Shown: positions 9,156-18,100 of the stretch, piece after piece | Layout of the letters: every line of letters starts with the position of its first letter | Numbering within the stretch: position 1 is the first letter of the stretch | Assembly: GCA_021203515.1 (NCBI GenBank) | Contig: JAJQAY010000102.1 | Location: 1 to 49,221 of the forward strand | From: Bacteroides sp. | GTDB lineage: Bacteria; Bacteroidota; Bacteroidia; Bacteroidales; Bacteroidaceae | Direction: 5' to 3' | DNA: 49,221 bases | Position numbers and translations under genes: made by a program | The notes under the pieces: generated by a model | Databases searched by the model: none | Told to the model about the DNA's origin: nothing | What the model saw: the letters and a program-made list of their open reading frames with translations, nothing else

Positions 9156-9998
9156 TTAGTTGCTGCGGTGAACGTATCGTTTTATCAGGTGATTGTAGCG
9201 GTCGTTGACTTCTTCGGCTATGTCCTGCCAAGAGCGTGCCAAAGTTCCGGCGGCGCAAGTTCCGGCAGTTTCTATACGTTGAGGATGAGCCAGCAGATGG
9301 GCAATCGTATCTGCATATCGTTCTTCGTTGGCAGTAGAGAGGAAGCCGTTTACACCATCTGAAATTATCTCGGCTGCGGCAGAGCCTTGCAGCAGCAGGG
9401 AGGGAGTGTGCAGCGCGGCAGCTTCGCGTACTACCCCGTTATCCACTATTTCCACTTTTCCTTTGTAGCCATATTCACGCAAAGTCTCTTCTACGGAGGC
9501 TTGGGGTATCCACGCTTCATCCGCCTGCTCATAGAAAGACACGATATTGCGTATCAGATACTCAATCATATACCGGTTGGGAATGATGCGCTCAAAGTCC
9601 GACCGGTATTTGGAGCGGAAGGTGGCAATCAGGGGAATATGTTTGTTGTGTGCAATGCTTCGCGCAATATTTCCCGATGAAAAGGGGCAATGTGCGTGCA
9701 CCAGTTCGAAGGGAACTTTACTGGTTTGCTTGTGAAACGGCCAGTCTATGCATGGAAAACCGAGCCGATAGGGTTTGCGCATGGGGATGGGCAAGGAGAG
9801 GTAGCGATATACCGGATAATTATTGTTGTCTGTGGCGGCAGGTGCCTGTGGAGTGACAACGCGGACATCTCCACGTTTCTGGTCCAGCCAGTATGCGTAG
9901 TTGCTGGTAGTCACTGATACTCCGTCCATAATAGGCGGAAAGCAATCATTGAAAAGCCCAATCATATTCATTATTTTTTGCAAAGAAGCGGCTTTCAT
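9156..9998 (-). CDS. GT4 glycosyltransferase with an internal in-frame gap
   Basis: The likely start is the ATG at 9971 (MNMIGLFNDCFPPIMDGVS); the frame is open to 9998. The N-terminal domain is complete: NDCFPPIMDGVSVTTSNYAYWL, LVHAHCPFSSG, and ATFRSKYRSDFERI. It reaches KVEIVDNG, where GT4 enzymes enter the C-terminal donor domain. The next residues are VVREAAALHTPSLL, normally found about 100 residues later. The protein is only about 271-280 residues against the usual 370-400, so the segment carrying most of the donor-binding Rossmann fold is missing, with the frame kept. The junction lies near 9431-9441. As it stands it should be inactive. An assembly collapse or a real deletion are both possible. 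It pairs with the flippase-like gene just downstream. Confidence 0.78.
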   Translation of the reverse strand: MKAASLQKIMNMIGLFNDCFPPIMDGVSVTTSNYAYWLDQKRGDVRVVTPQAPAATDNNNYPVYRYLSLPIPMRKPYRLGFPCIDWPFHKQTSKVPFELVHAHCPFSSGNIARSIAHNKHIPLIATFRSKYRSDFERIIPNRYMIEYLIRNIVSFYEQADEAWIPQASVEETLREYGYKGKVEIVDNGVVREAAALHTPSLLLQGSAAAEIISDGVNGFLSTANEERYADTIAHLLAHPQRIETAGTCAAGTLARSWQDIAEEVNDRYNHLIKRYVHRSN

Positions 9999-10146
9999 GT
10001 ATCGGCAAGGTTACTATCGCGTGACAATCCCGTTACACACCTTTCCAGAGAACGCGGAGAGAGTCAAGAAAACAGAATTGTCATATCCTTTACATCTTTT
10101 CGTAACATCAAAACGGGACATTTGTACAACTAAAAAATGCAATACT

Positions 10147-10935
10147 ATGCGCTTACGTACATTTTATCCTACGATTGTGCTATCTGACATTCACTTGGGC
10201 ACATCAAACTCCAAAACTGTTGAAGTCAGCAATTTTCTAAAATCGGTGAATTGCCGGCGATTAATACTGAATGGCGACATCATTGACGGATGGGCTTTGA
10301 AGAAAGGCGGCACGCGGAAGTGGCAGGCCAAGCACACGGACTTCTTCAAAGTTATCATGAAGATGATGGAGAAACAAGGCACCGAAGTGGTCTACGTGCG
10401 TGGTGATCACGATGATTTTCTGGACAGCCTGGCTCCGATGGCATTCTATAATATAAAGATAGTAAAGGACTTTATCCATGAAACTCACGGCAAACGTTAT
10501 TATGTGACTCATGGAGATGTTTTCGACACGATTACTACCAAGATGAAGTGGCTGGCACAGTTGGGTGATGTGGGCTATACATTCCTGCTGTGGGTAAACC
10601 GTATCTACAATAATTATCGCGTCCGCCACGGACAGCCTTACTATTCTTTATCACAAGCCATCAAACAAAAAGTGAAGTCGGCTGTTTCATACATATCCGA
10701 TTTTGAGCAGGAGTTGGTAAAGTATGCCCGTGCCCGTAGGTGCGACGGGATTATCTGCGGACATATTCATCATCCTGCCAATACCTATTACGATGGCATT
10801 CATTACCTGAACTCCGGTGATTGGGTGGAAACGCTTTCGGCATTGGTAGAAGATGAAAACGGGAATTGGGATATTATCCGTTACGATGAGATGCTGCTGG
10901 ATGAGTCTGTAGCGGACGTATCCGTGGCTTCATAA
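10147..10935 (+). CDS. LpxH-like metallophosphoesterase
   Basis: A 262-residue protein; the ATG at 10147 (MRLRTFYPTIVLSDIHLG) is chosen because upstream codons of the same frame have no conserved sequence. All calcineurin-type metal motifs are present in order: DIHLG, NGDIIDGW, RGDHDDF (GNHD position), THGDVFD, and GHIHHPA. This is the pattern of the UDP-2,3-diacylglucosamine diphosphatase family acting in lipid A synthesis. Many Bacteroidota carry several paralogues that are not the true LpxH, so the substrate is uncertain. It is divergent from the GT4/flippase pair and is followed 24 bases later by another glycosyltransferase, which suggests a role in glycolipid metabolism. Confidence 0.75.
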   Translation: MRLRTFYPTIVLSDIHLGTSNSKTVEVSNFLKSVNCRRLILNGDIIDGWALKKGGTRKWQAKHTDFFKVIMKMMEKQGTEVVYVRGDHDDFLDSLAPMAFYNIKIVKDFIHETHGKRYYVTHGDVFDTITTKMKWLAQLGDVGYTFLLWVNRIYNNYRVRHGQPYYSLSQAIKQKVKSAVSYISDFEQELVKYARARRCDGIICGHIHHPANTYYDGIHYLNSGDWVETLSALVEDENGNWDIIRYDEMLLDESVADVSVAS

Positions 10936-10959
10936 TTTATAATTTAATAGGAAATAAAG

Positions 10960-12097
10960 ATGAAAGTTCTTTTTATCGTTCAGGGAGAAGGGCGGGGCAT
11001 CTGACCCAAGCCATTACAATGGAAGAACTTCTGCGCCGCAACGGGCATGAAGTAGTGGAAGTGCTGGTAGGAAAAAGTAATTCCCGCCGCCTGCCGGGGT
11101 TCTTTAACCGTAGCATACAGGCACCGGTGAAACGTTTCCTCAGTCCGAACTTTCTGCCGACACCTGCCAATAAGCGGGTCAGCATTTCGCGCAGCGTGGC
11201 ATATAATGTGCTCAAGATGCCCACTTATCTGAAAAGCATCTGCTACATACGCCGCCGCATCGAGGAGAGTGGTGCCGATTTGGTTATTAATTTCTATGAG
11301 TTGCTGACCGGTCTGACGTATTTTCTGTTTCGCCCGTCTGTGCCCCAAATGAGCATAGGACATCAATATCTCTTCTTGCACTCTGATTTCGAGTTCCCGG
11401 ATAAAAGCAGATATAGCATGGGATTGCTGCGTTTCTTCACCCGACTTACTTGCCTGGGAGCACAGGAGAAGCTTGCTTTGTCTTTCCGCGAAATGGAAGA
11501 TGACGAAGACGCCCACATCCGTGTGGTTCCTCCGTTGCTTCGCAAGGATGTGCTTTCGTGCGAGGGGACGAAAGGAGACTATCTGCACGGCTATATGGTG
11601 AATGCCGGATTTGGCGAAAATGTAATGGACTGGCACGGCAAGCATCCGGAAGTTCCTCTTCATTTCTTTTGGGATAAGCAGGGCGAAGAAGAGGTATGCC
11701 GGATAGACGACACATTGAGCTTTCATCAGATTGATGACGTGAAATTCCTGCGCTATATGGCCGGATGCAAGGCTTATGCCACCACTGCCGGATTTGAGTC
11801 CGTTTGTGAGGCTATGTACCTGGGCAAACCATTGCTGATGGTCCATGCACATATCGAGCAGGACTGCAACGCCTACGATGCCGCCCGCACAGGGGTAGGT
11901 ATTGTTGCCGACGAGTTTGATTTGGAACGTTGTTGAAGTTCTCGGAAATGTATCAGCCGGATATGACCTTCCGCTATTGGGTGCGCAGTTGCGACCGGCG
12001 AATTCTGCGGCATATAGAGGCCGGTATGTCTGCCTCTCATTATCCTGCACCGGCTTTTCCGTATCCATATTGTAATATGTCCGACATGGCTTTGTAA
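10960..12097 (+). CDS. GT-B (MurG/GT28-like) glycosyltransferase, two frameshifts
   Basis: The start ATG is at 10960 (MKVLFIVQGEGRG). One base is missing in the GGGG at about 10993-10996: the frame stops as read, while the next frame gives HLTQAITMEELLRRNGHEVVEV. A second missing base near 11930 (CGTTGTTG) again ends the frame, and the continuation is LLKFSEMYQPDMTFRYWVR to 12097. Between the breaks the protein is continuous for about 310 residues, with FLRYMAGCKAYATTAGFESV and EAMYLGKPLLMVHAHIEQDCNA. This is the GT28-like donor loop, with the G-x-E-S and 'EQ.xNA' features of MurG and related enzymes. The acceptor is unknown. It is probably in one transcript with the phosphoesterase. Confidence 0.75.
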
Positions 12098-12108
12098 TGT
12101 TTATTGCA

Positions 12109-12116
12109 TACTTTTG
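12109..12116 (+). promoter_or_regulatory. ppk promoter -7 box (TACTTTTG)
   Basis: Exact TAnnTTTG match 29 bases before the ppk ATG, just after the end of the upstream glycosyltransferase. No clear -33 TTTG at 19-21 bases is seen. Confidence 0.55.
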
Positions 12117-12145
12117 CCGGCGAATGATTGACAGAACATATAAAG

Positions 12146-14194
12146 ATGATTAATAAGAAAACCTTGTCGGAAGCATATGTAGACCGTGATTTAAGTTGGA
12201 TGTACTTTAATCGGCGCATTTTGCTCGAAGCTGCCAAACCCCAAGTTCCTTTACTGGAGAGATTGAGTTTTCTCGGCATTTACTCCAATAACCTCGATGA
12301 GTTCTTCCGTGTCCGCATGGCTACACTGAATCGCATTGCCGAGTGTGACGATAAGAGCCTTCATTCGGAGCGGGAGCATGCGCTGCATCTCATCAAGCAG
12401 ATTAATAAGCTGAACAACAGGTATGCCAAGGAGTACGAGCACGCCATCCATGAAGTAACACGCCAGTTGCGTGAAGAAAATATCTTTTTGCTGAAAGAAG
12501 ATGACCTGGATGATGACCAGCAACAATTCGTACGCCGGTTTTATCGTCAGAAGTTGAGTGGCTTTATCAGCCCTATATGGTTTACCGCTGTCAAGCAACT
12601 GACCTATGAAACGGACGAAAATATCTATTTGGGCGTTAAGATGCAGGCAGAAGGAAGAAAGGTTTTCGGCTATGCGCTGATTGCACTGCCGGTGATGGAG
12701 TGCGGGCGTTTTGTGCGTCTGCCGGATAAAGAAGGGAAAAGCTACCTGATGTATCTGGACGATGTAATTCGCTATTGCCTGCCGATGATTTTCTCCGGAG
12801 TGAACTATGTGTACTTCAAAGCCTACTCTTTTAAGTTTACCAAAGATGCGGAGATGGAGATTGATAACGACCTTCGGAACGGTATGCTGCAAAAGATATC
12901 CAAATGGGTGAAGAGCCGGAGAAAAGGGGATGCCCTGCGGGTGGTTTATGGTGCCGATATGCCGAAAGACCTGTTGAAGCGCGTGATGAATAAACTAAGC
13001 CTGGATAAACTGGATACGATATTGGCTAGCGGTCGCTATCAAAATCACAAGGATTTGATGTCTTTTCCCGATTGCGGCCGTAAGGATTTGAAATATCCCG
13101 TATGGGAACCCATTATAAAACCTGAACTGAATAGCGGTGAGAGCTTGCTGAAACTGATACAGAAAGGTGACTGTTTCATTCATGTGCCTTATCATAGTTT
13201 TGACTATTACATTCGTGTACTGCAAGAGGCTTCTATCAGCAAGGAAGTGAAAAGCATCAAAACGACGCTATATCGTCTTGCCAAAGATTCGAAAGTGGTG
13301 AAGGCGCTCATCTGCGCCGCCCGCAACGGTAAGAAAGTTACAGTAGTTATCGAACTTCTGGCGCGTTTTGACGAGGCATCCAATATCGGTTGGTCCAAGA
13401 AGATGCAGGATGCAGGCATTCATGTGATATTCGGTGTGGAAGGGTTGAAAGTTCATTCCAAAGTTACACATATCGGCATGAAAACGGGCAATGACATTGC
13501 TTGCATCAGTACCGGGAACTTCCACGAAGGAAATACCCGCATGTACACAGATTACATGCTGATGACGGCTGCCCGCAATGTGGTGCGGGATGTTAATTCC
13601 GTATTTACTTTTATAGAAAAGCCCTATTCACCGGTGCATTTCAAGGAATTGTTGGTTTCGCCCAATGAAATGAAGCAGAAATTCGTTAAGTTGATTAATG
13701 ATGAAATCAAAAACAAGCAGGCGGACAAAATAGCTTATATCCTGGTGAAAATTAATCATATCACCGACATGACTATGGTGAAGAAACTCTATGAGGCATC
13801 CATGAACAGAGTACCTGTTGATTTGCTGGTGCGCGGCAATTGCTCTTTGATGACAGGTATTCCCGGCATCAGCGACACCATACGCATCAACGGCATCATC
13901 GACCGCTATCTGGAACATTCGCGCATCTTTATCTTTGCGGCAGGTGGCGAGGACAAGACTTTCATAGGCTCTGCCGACTGGATACCCCGCAATCTGGATA
14001 ACCGCGTGGAAGTGATTACTCCGGTATACGACCCGCAAATCAAGGCCGACTTGCGAAAGGTGATAGATTTCGGACTACGCGATAACTGCCAGGGATATAT
14101 CGTGGACGGGACAGGCGAAAACCGTCCCTGGACAACGGACAGTGACGTTCCGTTCCGGTCACAGGAGGAATTGTACAAGAGCTATAAAGAATGA
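12146..14194 (+). CDS. ppk: polyphosphate kinase 1
   Basis: Ppk1 reversibly polymerises the gamma-phosphate of ATP into polyphosphate. The ATG at 12146 (MINKKTLSEAYVDRDLSWM) is preferred over an upstream in-frame TTG. The N domain shows RDLSWMYFNRRILLEA and NLDEFFRVRMATL. The head domain follows, then the phospholipase-D-like catalytic part with IHVPYHSFDYYIRVLQEA, TLYRLAKDSKVVKALICAARNGKKVTVVIELLARFDE, GVEGLKVHSKV (histidine motif) and STGNFHEGNTRMYTDYMLMTA. A second histidine region is at RYLEHSRIFIF. The length of 682 is normal. Exopolyphosphatase follows 24 bases later, so synthesis and breakdown are likely co-transcribed. Confidence 0.95.
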   Translation: MINKKTLSEAYVDRDLSWMYFNRRILLEAAKPQVPLLERLSFLGIYSNNLDEFFRVRMATLNRIAECDDKSLHSEREHALHLIKQINKLNNRYAKEYEHAIHEVTRQLREENIFLLKEDDLDDDQQQFVRRFYRQKLSGFISPIWFTAVKQLTYETDENIYLGVKMQAEGRKVFGYALIALPVMECGRFVRLPDKEGKSYLMYLDDVIRYCLPMIFSGVNYVYFKAYSFKFTKDAEMEIDNDLRNGMLQKISKWVKSRRKGDALRVVYGADMPKDLLKRVMNKLSLDKLDTILASGRYQNHKDLMSFPDCGRKDLKYPVWEPIIKPELNSGESLLKLIQKGDCFIHVPYHSFDYYIRVLQEASISKEVKSIKTTLYRLAKDSKVVKALICAARNGKKVTVVIELLARFDEASNIGWSKKMQDAGIHVIFGVEGLKVHSKVTHIGMKTGNDIACISTGNFHEGNTRMYTDYMLMTAARNVVRDVNSVFTFIEKPYSPVHFKELLVSPNEMKQKFVKLINDEIKNKQADKIAYILVKINHITDMTMVKKLYEASMNRVPVDLLVRGNCSLMTGIPGISDTIRINGIIDRYLEHSRIFIFAAGGEDKTFIGSADWIPRNLDNRVEVITPVYDPQIKADLRKVIDFGLRDNCQGYIVDGTGENRPWTTDSDVPFRSQEELYKSYKE

Positions 14195-14218
14195 GTATTA
14201 GGTCTTAAAGAGAAAAGA

Positions 14219-15121
14219 ATGGAAAATAAATGTTATGCGGCAATCGATATAGGTTCCAATGCCGTCAGACTGCTGATAAAGCAGGTGAAAGAGGATGAGA
14301 ACCTTGTAAATAAGCGCCTTTCTAAGGCGATGCTTCTCCGTGTCCCGTTGAGGTTGGGATTTGATGTTTTTGCTTTAGGAAAGGTTTCTGAGGTGAAATC
14401 CATTAAGTTGAGACGGTTGATGAAGACCCTCCGGCAACTCATGAAGATATACGAGGTGACGGACTACCGGGCTTGTGCAACTTCCGCGATGCGCGATGCG
14501 AAGAACGGAAAGGCGGTTATCAAGAAAATATTGAAGGATACGGGAATTAATATTGAGGTCATAGACGGACAGGAAGAGGCCCGGATGATATATAATAATC
14601 ACATCGAATGCCTGGAAGACCGCACGGGAAACTATATCTACGTGGATGTTGGCGGTGGCAACACTGAAATCAACCTGTTGACGAATGGCGAACTGGTACA
14701 GTCTCTTTCCTATAATATAGGTACGGTGCGTATGCTGAGTAATGCCGTAGCGGAGGGAAGCTGGCAACAGATGAAAGAGGAATTGGCCCGTCTGACAGCG
14801 GATTTTCAGGGCATTAATATCATAGGAACAGGAGGTAATATCAATAGACTCTATCGCCTTGCCGACAAGAAGGGCAAGAAGAAGTTGCGTTTGCCCGTTT
14901 CGTCCTTGCAGACTTTGTATGATGAACTGAAGCCGCTCACACCGGAGCAACGTATGGAGGCTTTCAATCTGAAGGCAGACCGTGCGGATGTGATAGTGCC
15001 CGCTGCCGAGATATTTCTCACGATTGCCGGAATTGTAAAAGCGGAGTATATACACGTGCCTGTGATGGGATTGGCGGACGGTATCATTGATAATTTATAT
15101 ACCAAGAATATGACCGAATAA
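14219..15121 (+). CDS. exopolyphosphatase / Ppx-GppA phosphatase
   Basis: A 300-residue protein of the actin-like Ppx/GppA fold. Visible elements are YAAIDIGSNAVRLLI (phosphate 1 loop), RACATSAMRDAKNG, IDGQEEARMIYN, and YVDVGGGNTEINLL (phosphate 2 loop), with GTGGNINRLYRL as the third glycine-rich turn. It lacks the C-terminal HD-type domain of the long forms, so it resembles the short single-domain Ppx type. It removes terminal phosphates from polyphosphate, or pppGpp in GppA-type members. Its position directly after ppk favours polyphosphate. It faces the minus-strand tamB gene across a shared terminator. Confidence 0.85.
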   Translation: MENKCYAAIDIGSNAVRLLIKQVKEDENLVNKRLSKAMLLRVPLRLGFDVFALGKVSEVKSIKLRRLMKTLRQLMKIYEVTDYRACATSAMRDAKNGKAVIKKILKDTGINIEVIDGQEEARMIYNNHIECLEDRTGNYIYVDVGGGNTEINLLTNGELVQSLSYNIGTVRMLSNAVAEGSWQQMKEELARLTADFQGINIIGTGGNINRLYRLADKKGKKKLRLPVSSLQTLYDELKPLTPEQRMEAFNLKADRADVIVPAAEIFLTIAGIVKAEYIHVPVMGLADGIIDNLYTKNMTE

Positions 15122-15132
15122 GTGCGGTCAAT

Positions 15133-15199
15133 GCTCCCCGGTGGGGAACGGTGTGTTCGGCACCGGGAAACAGATCGTTCCCCGGTGCCGAACATTTTA
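15133..15199. terminator. bidirectional terminator between ppx and tamB
   Basis: A stem GTTCGGCACCGGGAA (15155-15169) pairs with TTCCCCGGTGCCGAAC (15178-15193, one bulged C) and is followed by ATTTTATT. A smaller hairpin CCCC-GGT-GGGG precedes it. The word CCCCGGTG occurs twice directly and once inverted, so the hairpins can also pair alternatively. The tamB stop codon (15197-15199) sits in the T-rich tail. Confidence 0.75.
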
Positions 15200-18100
15200 T
15201 TGCTCTCTTTCCCTTTTTTCCCGTGCTTCGTGAGAGTCTGTTTTCGAGGGGATGCTGTCAGATGCGGAAGTGTCTGTCTTCTCCTGTTGTTTCCTCAATC
15301 TTCTCAATTTCCATTTGTTCCAGAAGAGAAGTTCGTTCCATCTGCTGAAGTCTTTCCTGAACACGATACCTATTCCTTGCGTAGTCAGATTGGTCTTGGA
15401 GTAGTAACGGTCGTTTGTTTCATTGTAGGCTTTCAGGCGGATGTCACCGAAGCGGTTTACGAGCCATTCGGCCTGGAAATCGCCCACGAAGTTGGTGTTT
15501 GCCATCGGATTGTCACGATAGCCGAAGTTTCCGTTAATCAGCAGACGGTTGTTCAGCAACTGGCCGGAAAGCATTGTTTCGAACTCTACATCCGTCCAGC
15601 CTTTTTCTCCGGTACTGAAGTTTGTGCCGAAGTTCCAGTTATTGCTGTCGATGATATGAGAAAGTGCGTTGTTCAACTGTCCGGAGAGGGTGGAAGACAG
15701 CACGCTCGACATCATGTTGGAGTTTCCGTTGACATCTGCGTTCTCCGGAGTATAGAATTTGCCGATACCGAGCAGGTAGAGTATCTGCATGTTCATCTGC
15801 TCGTCCGTAGGGATGTAGTTGCGTATCAGCGCCTGCACTTCATCGCGCTCATTAGGCAGCTCCAGGCTCATCTTGATGTCCGGCGAGGTCAACTGCCCGG
15901 TCAGGTCCATGATGCAATTCACCTTGACACTAGTCTGGTTGACGTAGGTGCTGGCATCGGGAATTAAATCGTTCAGTGAAGCGGAGTTAACCATGTAACT
16001 AGCCTTAATATCGAGTGTTGCGTCGAGCGGCGGACCGTTGAAGGAAATCGCGCTTCCGTCTTTGATGGTAAAGTCCTTGCGGATGACCTCCTGCAAGCTG
16101 AATTTGTAAACTCCCTGATTGATACGGTAGCTGCCGAACATCTTCACGTCTCCTTTATTGTAGAACTCGGTGCGGATGTTTCCCGTACCCCTTCCACTGA
16201 TATAGTCACCGGCAATAGGGTCCATTATAATCTTCAAGGTGGCATCCTGAGTGGCGTCTATCAGCAGGTTCAGGCGAATGTCGGCAGTGCTCTCCTTTTC
16301 GGCAACCTCTCTTTGAGCCAGTTCGTAGTCCGAAATAAGGAGGGTGAAGTCCTGCACGACACGACGCGGAGTCTTGTCCACAAACTGAATGAACTGGTTG
16401 CTGACGGCAGATACTACCCCTTCCTTCATGTAGGTGAAGTTGGTGTTGCGATTGGTAGTCATAGCTACATCGATGTTTACACCTTCTGCCACGTTGCCCG
16501 CGATGGTTGCGTTGCCTGTACCGTAAGCAGTGCCGTAGAAGGGGAAGTCGGGAGACTCTTTGGTGTTCATCACCAACATGTTGTTGACATCGAACTGAAA
16601 GCGGTACTCCAAATTCTTGAAGTGCTGGTAGTGCAGATAGCCGTTTACCCTGCCTTGATGTCCCTGACTATCGAAAATGCGGTTATTGCGGAAGATTAGT
16701 CCGGTCGGTTCGATGATGATACTGTCTTTCAGCGAGTAGGTGGTATTGAGCACATCCACTTTCAGGGAGGCATCGCCCAATACGCGTCCTTCCATAGTCA
16801 AGCCTTTGAACTTGCCATAGAAGTGTACATGCCCGGTGGCACGTCCGTCGAACGCCGTCGTGATGCTGCGCATGTAGTGGTGGATGAACTTCAGGTTTGT
16901 ATTGTCCGCCTCAATCTGTAAGTCGAGCGAACTGGTCGGCTTTATCGGATAGACATAGCCGTGGACGCGGCTTTTGGCAATGTCCCCTTCCTGGATATGA
17001 GCGTCCAGATAGATACCTTTTACGTCGTGGTGCCATTCGCCGTGTATATTGGCATCGCCCAGCAAACTTTCGTTCAGCCCCAGGTTGCGGATAAACAAGT
17101 CGGTACTCATGACCGGCTTCTTCAACACGCCGCTGGCATATGCGGGGCCGGTAGCTTCACCTTTGAAGTTGACGCCGAGGTCGGCGATGTCGAATACATA
17201 TCCTATATTGATTTCCTTTAAATTCAGCCGCACGGTGTCTTCCGGCAGTTCGGACACGGTTCCGTCGATATGCAAATGGCGCTCTTTGTGACTGAAATAG
17301 AAGTTGTCTATGTGTACCTTGCCCGAATCGACCACAATCTGCGAGGGGTGTATCTTCCAGACTGTGTCGTTGAGGATTACGTTGGTTTCCTGCACGTTGA
17401 CTATCGTTTTCAGGGCGAGTATATCTTTCTTGCCTTTACGGTTCTTATCTTTCTTATCGTTGTTTGTATCCTGTTCGCGGATAAACTGTGTGACGGCTGC
17501 CAACTTGCCGCTATAGGTCACGGCACTGCTGTTTCCCCAGTTGAAGACCACTTGCACGCGGTCATCTTTAGCCTGCGCTTCCAGCGCCACGTTTACGGCG
17601 CCATTGGATTTCCGGTTCGTAACCCGAACCCGTGCGTGGAACTGCTCGTCCGGGTTCTCGCAGAGGATTACGCCCGACTCCCAAAACTTCTCTCCATAAC
17701 TCAATCGGGGGAGATAACCTTCTACACGCAAGCGTTGCGCTTTGTCGTTAATGTATCCTTTCACCGTAGAGTGGGTATATATCTTTAGCGGTATCTGGAA
17801 AACAGTGTTCAGCAGTTCCGTATCATAGATGTTCAAATCAAAGAAGAAGTTATTATTCGTCTTCCTCGGCTTTTTGGCCGGCAGTATCAGGGCGGGGATA
17901 TATCGCCGCATAATATTGAGCACGCTGGCGGGTAGCGTCTGGTAAGAGTAATCTCCTTCGATGCTTCCTTTCAGAAAACCGGAGTTGATGGTTAGCAACT
18001 TCTGGTGCTCACCCTTCTGACTGGCGGTTATCCGCAGGTTTTTCATTAGATAGTTCTGGTCGGGAGCGATGTATTGCAGGCTGTCGATGTTGATTTCACC

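Noticed and set aside
10980..12068. 362-codon minus-strand open frame opposite the GT-B gene
   Set aside because: The plus strand encodes a coherent glycosyltransferase across the same bases. The minus frame has no family features and is a shadow.
15122..15967. 281-codon plus-strand open frame opposite the tamB end
   Set aside because: It runs through a terminator and is antisense to the conserved TamB C-terminal domain; no plausible protein.
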